17,368 nt of DNA. Source: an uncultured Pseudomonas sp. (GTDB lineage Bacteria > Pseudomonadota > Gammaproteobacteria > Pseudomonadales > Pseudomonadaceae). The translations under genes were made by a program, and so were the position numbers. The stretch covers positions 1 through 17,368 of the forward strand of contig NZ_CAMPHN010000092.1 in the NCBI RefSeq assembly GCF_946885885.1, in the 5' to 3' direction. Below are positions 1-6,569 of this stretch, piece after piece; the stretch's first letter is position 1, and each line of letters opens with the position of its first letter. The notes under the pieces were generated by a model. The model was not told the origin of the DNA, searched no databases, and saw nothing but the letters and a program-made list of their open reading frames with translations.

Positions 1-110
1 ATTTACAGCACGTAAACTCGCGTGCGAGCCCAGTCCGCTTCCTCGCCTGTTTTTGTGGGGACGCCTAGTCCTTGTCTTGCCTGCCTCGCCTACGTTTTTC
101 AACGGCCTGC
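1..110. repeat. Right-hand part of a dispersed inverted-repeat (MITE-like) element
   Basis: This stretch closely matches 10215-10315 of the same window. The first 54 bases are identical, then there are differences and about 9 extra bases in the middle. Both copies end in GTTTTTCAACGGCCTGC (here 94-110). The left half, with the other terminal repeat, would lie before the window start. In the complete copy the two ends are inverted repeats of each other, so this is read as a truncated view of a non-autonomous mobile-like repeat. No transposase is encoded in it. Confidence 0.8.
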
Positions 111-292
111 TAGGCGCGCGTCGGGGCGCGCCCGCCATTTAGTGCTCTACCGCCAGAGGGGGCGAAATCGCGAGTGCGACCCCGTAATATGCAAGCCAGT
201 GGCCAGCTTATGACTGGCAATTGCGACACCGTTGATACTTGCGGGCCGTCGCCGGCGTTAGAATCGCCGCGCCTGCATAACGGAGAGAAAGA
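111..292. other. Leader region of the FAD monooxygenase gene
   Basis: No gene is seen here. A GC-rich palindrome, GGGCGCGCCC, lies at 124-133. An imperfect inverted repeat pairs GCCAGT (195-200) with ACTGGC (213-218). TTGATA (232-237) and TAGAAT (259-264) resemble sigma-70 boxes, but the 21-base spacer is too long for a confident promoter call. The ribosome binding site for the next gene, GGAGAG, is at 282-287. Confidence 0.4.
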
Positions 293-1585
293 GTGACGGG
301 ATTGTCGATTGCGGTAGTGGGGGCCGGTACCGCCGGTCTGGCCAGTGCGATTCTGCTGGCACGTCTGGGTTTTCGCGTACGCGTGCTCGAACGGGTCGCC
401 AACTTGCAGCCGGTGGGGGCGGGGGTTCTGTTGCAGCCTTCCGGTTTGGCGGCATTACGCGAGCTCGGGTTGCTGGCCGAGTGCACGGGGCTAGGGGCGC
501 CGGTCGGGCGTTTATACGGCACCACGGCATGCGATGGCCGGGTGATTCTCGATACCCGTTACGACGATTGGCGAGTCGGCACTTTCGGCCTGGGCATTCA
601 CCGCGCGGTGCTGATGACCAGCCTGCTCGATGCCGCCAAGCAAGCCGGCGTGCAGATCGAAACGGGTGTCGCCATCAGCCGTTTCAGCCAATCGGCGCAT
701 AGCGTCGAATTATTCGTTGGCGACGGCCGCGGCGGCGAACAACCGTATGGCGAATGCTGTGCGTTGATTCTCGCCGATGGCGTACGTTCGACCCTGCGCG
801 GGCAAATGCGGGTCAAGCAGCGTGTGCAGCCTTATCCCTGGGGCGCGCTGTGGAATATCCAGCCGACCCCGGCTGGCATGCAGACCACGGACCTGCGCCA
901 GTGGTATCGCGGCTGCCGGGAGATGTTCGGGGTGATGCCCACCGGCAGTACCCATCTGCAACGCGATCAGCGGCTCAGCAGCCTGTTCTGGAGCCTGCCG
1001 ACCGCGCAGTTCGCCACCTGGCGCGAAGCCGGGCTGGAGGCCTGGAAAAAACAGGTGATGCAATTGACCGGTGGGGTCGCCGAGCCTTTTCTGCAAGCGA
1101 TCGAAAGCCCCGCGCAATTGAGCTTCGCCGCCTATGCCGACGTGCGCATGCAGCGCTGGCACGATGGCCGGGTGCTGGCCATTGGCGATTGCGCCCATGC
1201 CATGAGCCCGCAACTGGGCCAGGGCGCGAATATGGCGTTGGTCGACGCCGCGGCGCTGGCCCGGGCGTTGCGGCCGCAGCGGGCTGCCGAAGTCATCGAC
1301 TGGGAGCGGGTATTCAACGGCTATACGGCTATGCGCCGCCAGCACCTGGGCTATTACCGCCAGGCCAGCCGCTTGCTGACGCCGTTGTTCCAGTCCGATA
1401 GCCGCGTGCTGGCGGTGCTGCGCGATAGCGCGCTGTTCCTGGCCCGGCACAGTCGACTGGGGCGTTACCACGCGGCGACCACCCTGGTGGGCGCGCGCAC
1501 CGGCTGGCTGTTCGGTGCCTATGACGAGGCGGCGCTATGCGCCTGGCGCGGCACCCGCGAAGTCCGCGAAGCGCTGCCGGAATAG
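293..1585 (+). CDS. FAD-dependent monooxygenase (UbiH/salicylate hydroxylase-like)
   Basis: The 430-residue product is a group A flavoprotein hydroxylase. This class uses NAD(P)H and O2 to hydroxylate aromatic or quinone-like substrates. The N-terminal FAD-binding beta-alpha-beta fold has GAGTAG at residues 10-15. A DG motif (D162-G163, in ADGVRS) and the ribityl-binding GD motif (G298-D299, in GDCAHAMSPQLGQGAN) follow in the expected order, and the length is normal for the family. The start is GTG at 293, chosen because GGAGAG sits 5 bases upstream and the Rossmann motif begins a few residues later. It stands alone: a repeat-filled gap follows, so the neighbours give no pathway. The family call is firm. 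The substrate is unknown; ubiquinone synthesis is not supported because no ubi genes are near. Confidence 0.88.
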   Translation: MTGLSIAVVGAGTAGLASAILLARLGFRVRVLERVANLQPVGAGVLLQPSGLAALRELGLLAECTGLGAPVGRLYGTTACDGRVILDTRYDDWRVGTFGLGIHRAVLMTSLLDAAKQAGVQIETGVAISRFSQSAHSVELFVGDGRGGEQPYGECCALILADGVRSTLRGQMRVKQRVQPYPWGALWNIQPTPAGMQTTDLRQWYRGCREMFGVMPTGSTHLQRDQRLSSLFWSLPTAQFATWREAGLEAWKKQVMQLTGGVAEPFLQAIESPAQLSFAAYADVRMQRWHDGRVLAIGDCAHAMSPQLGQGANMALVDAAALARALRPQRAAEVIDWERVFNGYTAMRRQHLGYYRQASRLLTPLFQSDSRVLAVLRDSALFLARHSRLGRYHAATTLVGARTGWLFGAYDEAALCAWRGTREVREALPE

Positions 1586-1650
1586 TCAGGGCACAGACCA
1601 ACGGGAAGGCCTTTGTAGATCCTATGTCTATGTGCAATGCCTGCGAATTC

Positions 1651-1710
1651 GTAGGGCGGGTGAAACCCGCCAGGGCATATGCAAGGCATAGCGGGTTGCA
1701 CCCGCCCTAC
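1651..1710. repeat. REP-like inverted repeat, GTAGGGCGGGT type
   Basis: The left arm GTAGGGCGGGTGAAACCCGC (1651-1670) matches the reverse complement of the right arm (1691-1710) at 19 of 20 bases, with a 20-base spacer. Each arm also contains a small internal palindrome (GCGGGT/ACCCGC). This is typical of short extragenic repeats in pseudomonads. It could form a stable hairpin after the monooxygenase gene and may act in termination or mRNA stability; that role is inferred. Confidence 0.8.
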
Positions 1711-1729
1711 GTCGGCTAGCACCGCTCTG

Positions 1730-1803
1730 GTAGCCCGGATAAGCCTTGGCGCAATCCGGGAAAATCGAGCGTCTGGTAACTCCCCGGATTGCATCCGGGT
1801 TAC
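1730..1803. repeat. REP-like inverted repeat, GTAGCCCGGAT type
   Basis: GTAGCCCGGAT opens the element at 1730. The right arm, 1783-1803, carries CCCGGATTGCATCCGGG followed by TTAC. Internal copies of the CCGGAT/ATCCGG core make nested hairpins. The same right arm occurs at 13443-13462 beyond the mxtR gene, so this is a dispersed family with at least two members in the window. No coding capacity. Confidence 0.8.
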
Positions 1804-1954
1804 GAGAGACGCTGCAATAAAAATCGGCTTGAGGGTTCAACTCCACGCGCAATCTGTGCCAGGCTGCGATAGCCGTGCGTGCTCTCAGGATAGGCCGCGC
1901 ACCAGGACCTCCCGCCAGGCCGTTCAGGCCCGCGAAACTTACCAAGGATTTGTC

Positions 1955-2380
1955 ATGCGCTTGATTTACGCCGTTCTGCCTTTGCTGCTGTTAGCCGGTT
2001 GCTCCTCGTTCCGGGCCGAGCCGGAAAATATCAAAGCGGTGCCCGAAGATCGTTTGCTGGCTTATCAGGAGTCGCTACCGGGTACCGGCGAGATCGTGGT
2101 CAACCGCGACCTGGGCTTGATGGGCGGCGGCTGCTATGTCGCCGTGCTGGTCGACCGCAAAGTGGCGGCGCGCATCGGCATGGGCGAGGTGGCCAGCTTC
2201 CAGGTGCCCAAGGGCACTCGGGTACTCGGCATCGGTATCGACAAGATGGACGACACCCTGTGCAGCTACGGCCGCCTGCGCCGCGAATTGGCGGTACGGG
2301 TGGTCGCCGGCGAAAGCCAGCAGTTCCGCATCATCAGCCAGTCCCAGGGCGGTTTCGACATTCTTCCCGAACCTCAGTGA
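1955..2380 (+). CDS. Small outer-membrane-type lipoprotein, function unknown
   Basis: The 141-residue product begins with a short type II signal peptide: MR, a hydrophobic run, then LAGC with the lipidated cysteine at residue 16. The mature part, about 125 residues, has a beta-rich pattern centred on GGGCYVAVLVDRKVA and VPKGTRVLGIGI, followed by a basic stretch and a C-terminal beta segment. This resembles DUF2846-type lipoproteins, but I hold that assignment only loosely. Ser17 after the cysteine would favour outer-membrane sorting by the usual rule. The ATG at 1955 is chosen because AAGGA (1944-1948) lies 6 bases upstream and the signal peptide starts there. The pnuC pair follows 109 bases later in the same direction, beyond a stem-loop, so co-transcription is possible but unproven. 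Confidence 0.8.
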   Translation: MRLIYAVLPLLLLAGCSSFRAEPENIKAVPEDRLLAYQESLPGTGEIVVNRDLGLMGGGCYVAVLVDRKVAARIGMGEVASFQVPKGTRVLGIGIDKMDDTLCSYGRLRRELAVRVVAGESQQFRIISQSQGGFDILPEPQ

Positions 2381-2404
2381 CATTCCCCCTCAACGTCTCC
2401 ATGC

Positions 2405-2488
2405 GAGGTGCCGCTAGCGGTTCGCTCACCCTATCTGGTGAGCGCGCCTCTGCACCTGTCTTGGCATTTTCGTACTCAAGGACCTGAG
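2405..2488 (+). promoter_or_regulatory. Structured leader before pnuC (candidate attenuator or regulatory RNA)
   Basis: Between the lipoprotein stop and pnuC lies an 8-bp perfect stem, CGCTCACC (2423-2430) with GGTGAGCG (2437-2444), around a 6-base loop. A 10-base palindrome CCGCTAGCGG (2411-2420) precedes it. GAGGTGC (2405-2411) can pair with GCGCCTC (2444-2450, one G-U) or, less its first base, with GCACCT (2452-2457), but not with both. The pnuC Shine-Dalgarno AGGA sits in the loop of a small CTCA/TGAG hairpin (2475-2488). No T-tract follows the main stem, so a simple terminator is less likely. A regulatory role is inferred; no known riboswitch class was recognised. Confidence 0.4.
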
Positions 2489-2489
2489 C

Positions 2490-3083
2490 ATGCCGCCCAT
2501 GCTGGAAATTCTCGCCAACTGCTTCTATCTGGTCGCCGTGCTGCTGGCGGCGCGTAACTCGGTGCACACCTGGTCGGTCGGGCTGATCGGCTGCGCGCTT
2601 TTCGGCTGGCTGTTCTTCGAAGTGCAGCTGTATGCCGATCTCACCCTGCAAGTTTTCTATATCGTCACCAGCCTGATCGGTTGGTGGGGCTGGCTGTACG
2701 GTAAAAGCGGGGCGGCGCTGCCGATCGCTCGCACGTCCTGGCCGGGCCTGCTCGGAGCACTGCTGCTCGCGGTGCTGGTGGCGCTGGGCTATGGCGCGTT
2801 ACTGCACCGTTTCACCGATGCCTATGCGCCTTTTCTCGATTCGCTGGTGTTGACCTTCAGTGTGCTGGCGCAACTGCTGTTGATGCGCCGCAAGCTGGAA
2901 AACTGGTACTGCTGGCTGCTGGTCAATAGCCTGGCGGTGCCCTTGTTCGTTTCCCGCGAGCTCTACCTGACGGGCTTTGTCTACGCATTGTTCTGGTGCA
3001 ATGCCTGGTACGGCCTGTATCGCTGGCGGCGCGAGTGGCACGGGCAAGCGACCCTGGCCGTCGTCGATGGGCAGCGGGCCTGA
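2490..3083 (+). CDS. pnuC: Nicotinamide riboside transporter PnuC
   Basis: The 197-residue integral membrane protein belongs to the PnuC family. These move nicotinamide riboside across the inner membrane by facilitated diffusion, pulled by phosphorylation inside the cell. Hydrophobic segments occur at about residues 8-22, 28-45, 50-70, 85-106, 113-132, 138-155 and 160-177, fitting the seven-helix fold. The family's aromatic signatures are visible: GWWGW at 64-68 and ENWYCWLLVN at 137-146. Length is at the short end for the family but appears complete. The ATG at 2490 has AAGGA (2478-2482) 7 bases upstream. The stop is only 3 bases before the NadR-like kinase gene, which supplies the trapping activity, and this pairing strengthens the call. 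Confidence 0.93.
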   Translation: MPPMLEILANCFYLVAVLLAARNSVHTWSVGLIGCALFGWLFFEVQLYADLTLQVFYIVTSLIGWWGWLYGKSGAALPIARTSWPGLLGALLLAVLVALGYGALLHRFTDAYAPFLDSLVLTFSVLAQLLLMRRKLENWYCWLLVNSLAVPLFVSRELYLTGFVYALFWCNAWYGLYRWRREWHGQATLAVVDGQRA

Positions 3084-3086
3084 GAC

Positions 3087-4124
3087 ATGGCGCGGCGTTT
3101 TCGCAGCGGCCTGGTGGTGGGCAAGTTCGCGCCGCTGCATTTGGGCCATGAGTGGCTGATCGAAGAGGCGCACCAGCAATGCGAACGCCTGTACGTGCTC
3201 AGTTGGTCGCGCCCGGAATTGCCCGGTTGCGAGGCCGAGCTACGCGAGCGCTGGCTCGCCGCGCGCTTGCCGCATATAGAGCGTTGGGTGCTGACGCCGC
3301 AACGTGTGGCGCAGTGGCAGCGCGAAGGGCTGGCGCTGCCCGAACTGCCGGATAACCAGGACGCGCCGGCGCTGCAACGTCAGTTCGTCGCGGATTTCTG
3401 CTTGCAGGTGCTCGACGATAAAGTCGAGGCGGTGTTTACCAGCGAAGCCTATGGCGATGGCTTTGCCGCGCACTTGGCGCGTTGTTTCGATCAACCGGTG
3501 CAGCACGTCGAGCTGGACCGCGCACGTCAGCAGGTGCCGATTTCCGGTTCGCGCTTGCGCGCCGATGTGCACGGCTTGCGCGAGTACCTGGCGGCCGAGG
3601 TGTATGGCGATTTCGTCGAGCGCATCGCCCTGCTCGGCGGCGAATCCACCGGCAAGAGCAGCCTGAGCTTGGCCTTGGCGCACGCCTTGGGCACCCTGCA
3701 TGTCGCCGAGTTCGGTCGCGAACACTGGCTGGCCCGTGGCGGCCAACTGACCTATGGCGACCTGCTGTATATCGGTCGCACTCAGGTGGCCCGCGAGCAG
3801 TCGTTGGCAGGGAGGGCACGGCGCTATCTGGTATGCGACACCACACCCCTGACCACGCTGTTCTATTGCCGCGAGCAGTTCGGCCGTGCCGAGGCGGAGT
3901 TGGAACAATTGGCCGAACGCCCTTACCAGCACCTGTTTCTGTGCGCCGACGACTTCCCGTTCGTGCAGGACGGCACCCGGCAAGACGCCGCGTTCCGCCG
4001 TCGGCAGAACCTCTGGTACGAACAGCAACTGCAGAGCCGTGGCCTGCCCTACAACCTGTTGACCGGTTCGTTGAGTGCGCGCGTGGCGCAGGTGTTGGCG
4101 TATTTGCAGATGCCCAGCGTTTGA
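3087..4124 (+). CDS. nadR: NadR-like bifunctional NMN adenylyltransferase / ribosylnicotinamide kinase
   Basis: The 345-residue cytoplasmic enzyme has two domains. The N-terminal nucleotidyltransferase domain (about 1-170) shows GKFAPLHLGH at 12-21, with the HxGH catalytic signature at H18-H21, and ISGSRLR at 152-158. The C-terminal kinase domain (about 180-345) has a Walker A loop, GGESTGKS, at 184-191. Together they would phosphorylate nicotinamide riboside to NMN and adenylylate NMN to NAD, trapping what PnuC imports. The DNA-binding helix-turn-helix of enteric NadR is absent, because the transferase motif starts at residue 12; this form should be an enzyme and not a repressor. It is translated directly after pnuC with a 3-base gap, suggesting a two-gene operon. 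Confidence 0.92.
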   Translation: MARRFRSGLVVGKFAPLHLGHEWLIEEAHQQCERLYVLSWSRPELPGCEAELRERWLAARLPHIERWVLTPQRVAQWQREGLALPELPDNQDAPALQRQFVADFCLQVLDDKVEAVFTSEAYGDGFAAHLARCFDQPVQHVELDRARQQVPISGSRLRADVHGLREYLAAEVYGDFVERIALLGGESTGKSSLSLALAHALGTLHVAEFGREHWLARGGQLTYGDLLYIGRTQVAREQSLAGRARRYLVCDTTPLTTLFYCREQFGRAEAELEQLAERPYQHLFLCADDFPFVQDGTRQDAAFRRRQNLWYEQQLQSRGLPYNLLTGSLSARVAQVLAYLQMPSV

Positions 4125-4127
4125 GTT

Positions 4128-4153
4128 CCAGCCGTCCGCGAACGGGCGGCTGG
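4128..4153. terminator. Stem-loop between convergent nadR and the LNS2-type gene
   Basis: CCAGCCGTCC (4128-4137) and GGGCGGCTGG (4144-4153) form a 10-position stem with one mismatch (a T opposite a G, which could pair as G-U) and a 6-base loop. It lies 4 bases after the nadR stop and 14 bases beyond the end of the opposing gene. It is placed like a shared terminator, but neither side has a T-tract, so intrinsic termination is uncertain. Confidence 0.5.
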
Positions 4154-4166
4154 CATGGCTCGGGTG

Positions 4167-5144
4167 TTAACGCTTGCAGGCCGCCAGCGGAGTGGCATTC
4201 ACCACGGTGCTGTAGTGCAGCGCATAGTCGCCGCTAAGGGCCTGGGTGCCTTCCTTGCCGGCGTGTTCGCCGATGATCCAGGTGTCGGCCTTGGGCATGC
4301 CGCCCGCGGCGTACGCCTCGATATCGGTGGTCGCGTTGCCGTAGGCGCGGATGATGTTCAGGCCCACGGTGTCGCGCAGGTAACGCACGTAGTTGGCCTT
4401 GTGTTCCACAGTGTTCGGCGGGATCGGGCCGTCGCCGTAGGGGTTGCTGCGGTAGTGCCAGGCCGGCAGGTTCTGCTTGCCGAACCATTCGCGTCCGTCG
4501 CGGGTTACCCAGTAGGGGCGAGCGGTCAGGTAGAGGATCTGATAGCCCTTGTCCTGGTAGGCACGCACGGTTTGCGGGGCGTAGTAATAAGGCGTCGCGG
4601 TCTTCACCCCGACATAGTCGGCATAGGCTTCGAAGTCGTTGATCGTCAGGGTGCCGTCGACATCGAACAGCACCGCCTGACGACCGCGCTCGACCACGGT
4701 GAGCCAGCCGTCGACGCTGGAACGGTCGCCTTCGACCACCATGCGCACGCGGTAATCGCCGGCGGGGCGCGGCTGCAGGGTCATGGCGATTTTGCCGTCG
4801 CTGTCGGTGATGCGGCTGCCGAGGTATTCCCAGTTCTGCATACCGGTGCCGAACAGGTAGACATGCACGCGTTCGTCTTCCAGATCCTTGTGCAGCACGG
4901 CATCGTAATCGAACTTGCCGACCAGATAGGGGTACTGACCTTCCGCGACCAGGCTGTCATGCACCATGTGCCAGGGGCTGTAGATGCCGGCCAGCAGGGT
5001 GTTGCCGAAGTGCTTGAAGGACTTTTTCGCCGGCAGCGGCGCGGTCGGTGCCTGCTGCGGGGTCTGGTAGTCGGGACAGATGGCTGCTTGGGCGGTGCAA
5101 CTGAGGCTCAGGCTCAAGGCGAGCAAAATCTTGCGGTAGGACAT
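4167..5144 (-). CDS. Secreted HAD-superfamily LNS2 (lipin/Ned1/Smp2)-type phosphatase-like protein
   Basis: The 325-residue product begins with a cleavable signal peptide: a basic MSYRK, a hydrophobic core to about residue 16, and AQA at 18-20 before the likely cut. It is therefore probably periplasmic. Residues 40-155 form a beta-rich N-terminal domain. The C-terminal half is a HAD domain with all four motifs: DVDGT (161-165, nucleophile D161 and acid/base D163), LTAR (206-209), K249, and GNATTD (269-274). The arrangement matches LNS2 domains, and bacterial relatives are sometimes labelled phosphatidylinositol transfer proteins. Lipin-type enzymes dephosphorylate phosphatidic acid; that substrate is not shown here. 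The start at 5144 has AAGGAG 8 bases upstream. It is a single gene convergent with nadR. Confidence 0.82.
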   Translation of the reverse strand: MSYRKILLALSLSLSCTAQAAICPDYQTPQQAPTAPLPAKKSFKHFGNTLLAGIYSPWHMVHDSLVAEGQYPYLVGKFDYDAVLHKDLEDERVHVYLFGTGMQNWEYLGSRITDSDGKIAMTLQPRPAGDYRVRMVVEGDRSSVDGWLTVVERGRQAVLFDVDGTLTINDFEAYADYVGVKTATPYYYAPQTVRAYQDKGYQILYLTARPYWVTRDGREWFGKQNLPAWHYRSNPYGDGPIPPNTVEHKANYVRYLRDTVGLNIIRAYGNATTDIEAYAAGGMPKADTWIIGEHAGKEGTQALSGDYALHYSTVVNATPLAACKR

Positions 5145-5233
5145 GCGTCTGGCTCCTTGCTTTTATGGTTGTTGTCAGCGCGACGGCTTCTGACGGAAGC
5201 CGCTGAGTATCCTAGGCGCTAATGACCAAACCG

Positions 5234-5258
5234 TGACCAACCAAAGGTTGGGTGGTCA
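5234..5258. terminator. Hairpin downstream of the LysE gene
   Basis: TGACCAACCAA (5234-5244) and TTGGGTGGTCA (5248-5258) form an 11-position stem with one mismatch and a 3-base loop. A second small stem, CCTGGG (5332-5337) with CCCAGG (5346-5351), lies directly after the lysE stop. Both sit between the lysE stop and the LNS2-type gene's promoter region. They may end minus-strand transcription, or the first may be an operator for the downstream gene. T-tracts are weak or absent. Confidence 0.4.
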
Positions 5259-5354
5259 GCAAGAGTTCGATTGCATCGCATTGGTCCTGTGAGGCTCTAC
5301 ACATGGTTCAGCAATTCCGGGTGTCCTGCGTCCTGGGCGAGTTTTCCCAGGCGT

Positions 5355-5966
5355 TCAGCGAGTCATCGGTAATGCCGCGCCCATCAAGGCGAACAAGCCG
5401 CCGCAGCTGCGGTTGAAGCCCTTGCCGCTGCGCTGTAGCCACGGGCGGATGCGCTGGGCCATGCGCGCGAGCAGGTATTCGACCAGGCCTTCGACCAGGG
5501 CGAAGGTCAGCGCCATGATCGCGAACTGCAGCCAGAGATTGCGTTGCGGTTCGAGAAACTGCGGCAGGAAGGCGCCGAAGAACAGAATCACCTTGGGGTT
5601 GGAAATCGCCGAGAAAAAGCCCTGGCGTAGCAACGTCATGCCGGGCTTGGCGGCGCTTGGCGCAAGCGCGTCGAGTTGCACGGGCGGGGCGCGCCAGAGC
5701 TGCACGCCGAGCCAGATCAGGTAGGCGCCGCCAAGCCACTTGAGCACGATCAGGGCGTCGGCCGAGGCTTTCAGCAGCGCGCCGATGCCGAACATCGACA
5801 GCGCCATCAACACCACGAAGCCGAGCATGCCGCCGGCCACTGTCCAGCAGGCTTTGCGGTGGCCGTAGAGCGCGCCGTGGCTCAGCGCCAGCAGGCCATT
5901 GGGGCCGGGCGTCAGCGATAAACCGATCACGGCGGTGAGAAACAGCAGCCAGGTGGATAGGGCCAT
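5355..5966 (-). CDS. LysE/RhtB family amino-acid exporter
   Basis: The 203-residue inner-membrane protein belongs to the LysE/RhtB family, whose members export amino acids or related metabolites by proton-driven transport. The family signature TPGPN is at residues 19-23 after the first hydrophobic segment. Further hydrophobic segments near 40-62, 65-85, 115-135, 140-165 and 180-198 fit the six-helix pattern. Length is normal and the frame intact. The ATG at 5966 lacks a strong Shine-Dalgarno; GGAT about 8 bases upstream is the best candidate. It follows ydbL by 40 bases on the same strand and may be read through from the ydbH cluster, though it has no known link to lipid transport. Which compound it exports cannot be told from sequence. 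Confidence 0.88.
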   Translation of the reverse strand: MALSTWLLFLTAVIGLSLTPGPNGLLALSHGALYGHRKACWTVAGGMLGFVVLMALSMFGIGALLKASADALIVLKWLGGAYLIWLGVQLWRAPPVQLDALAPSAAKPGMTLLRQGFFSAISNPKVILFFGAFLPQFLEPQRNLWLQFAIMALTFALVEGLVEYLLARMAQRIRPWLQRSGKGFNRSCGGLFALMGAALPMTR

Positions 5967-6006
5967 GTTTGGGTATCCATTGGAGTAAGTGAGAGAAATG
6001 GCCGGT

Positions 6007-6351
6007 CTACTTGCGTCGCCATTGCCCTTGATACTGGATGTATTGCCCAGGCGGGGTTTTATCGAGGGCCTTTTGCCCGGCGATGGCTTCCACGTCGGTC
6101 AGTTTGATGCCGTTCTGCTCGGCCAGACGCTGGTATTCGGCGCGCCGCGCCTGATTGATCAAACGGGCGATTTCGGCGGCTTGGCCGTTGTCCTCGACGA
6201 CGCCCAAATAGCCGTTGGGCATTTCGCCGAGTTGGCCGCTGGCCTTGGCCTCGCCGAGGGCGGACATGGCGTCGTTGAGCGTCAATGCCGCGGCCGACAG
6301 GCTCAGGCTGAGCAGCAATAGCAGACTGGCGATACGTTTGAACGGGGTCAT
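6007..6351 (-). CDS. ydbL: YdbL family (DUF1318) periplasmic protein
   Basis: The 114-residue product has a signal peptide (MTPFKR, a leucine/serine-rich core, cut near AAA at about 20-22) and a small helical mature domain. DAMSALGEAKASGQLGE lies near its start and the C-terminus is basic. This matches YdbL/DUF1318, a periplasmic partner of YdbH and YnbE that in E. coli is reported to modulate assembly of their complex. The ATG at 6351 is preferred over an upstream TTG (6366), because AGGAG (6359-6363) lies 7 bases before it and the signal peptide begins there. The Shine-Dalgarno overlaps the ynbE stop, so translation is probably coupled. Confidence 0.88.
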   Translation of the reverse strand: MTPFKRIASLLLLLSLSLSAAALTLNDAMSALGEAKASGQLGEMPNGYLGVVEDNGQAAEIARLINQARRAEYQRLAEQNGIKLTDVEAIAGQKALDKTPPGQYIQYQGQWRRK

Positions 6352-6362
6352 GGTCGTGCTCC

Positions 6363-6554
6363 TCAAAACAGGCCGCTGGACTCGCTGAACACATTGTCCA
6401 GCGCCTTATCCACCTTGATATAGATTTCGTGCTCGATCTTCACGTTGAGGTTGATATGGATCGGCTCGTTGGGCATCGCCAGTTGCACCGTGGGGGTGCA
6501 GGCCGTGCCGAACAGGCTCAGCAGCAGGATGGCGAAACAACTATGCAAACGCAT
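6363..6554 (-). CDS. ynbE: YnbE family small lipoprotein
   Basis: The 63-residue product carries a short signal peptide ending FGTAC, with C19 as the likely lipidated residue. The lipobox is degenerate: Gly, not Leu, at -3. The mature part contains INLNVKIEHEIYIKVDKALD, closely resembling E. coli YnbE from memory, and ends SGLF, where the E. coli protein ends similarly. YnbE is an outer-membrane lipoprotein proposed to multimerise by beta-strand stacking and to dock with YdbH, completing a bridge for phospholipid transport. GAGGAG lies 7 bases before the ATG at 6554. It starts 15 bases after the ydbH stop and its own stop overlaps the ydbL ribosome binding site, a tightly packed operon. Confidence 0.9.
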   Translation of the reverse strand: MRLHSCFAILLLSLFGTACTPTVQLAMPNEPIHINLNVKIEHEIYIKVDKALDNVFSESSGLF

Positions 6555-6569
6555 GGCGCGTCTCCTCGA

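Larger units (their letters stand above)
1586..1954. other. Intergenic region with two REP-like inverted repeats
   Basis: This 369-base gap holds two adjacent inverted repeats, listed separately at 1651-1710 and 1730-1803. The remainder is the 5' flank of the lipoprotein gene. An open frame running through the repeats into the lipoprotein is not credible, because the signal peptide begins only at 1955. I saw no convincing promoter or T-tract terminator. Confidence 0.6.

Noticed and set aside
1679..1954. N-terminal extension of the lipoprotein gene to an earlier ATG
   Set aside because: The extension would translate REP-like repeats and put 92 residues before a clear lipoprotein signal peptide that has its own Shine-Dalgarno site.
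4155..5222. A 355-codon plus-strand frame opposite the LNS2-type gene
   Set aside because: The minus-strand frame has a signal peptide, a ribosome binding site and four HAD motifs; the opposite frame has none and is Val/Ala/Gly-rich.
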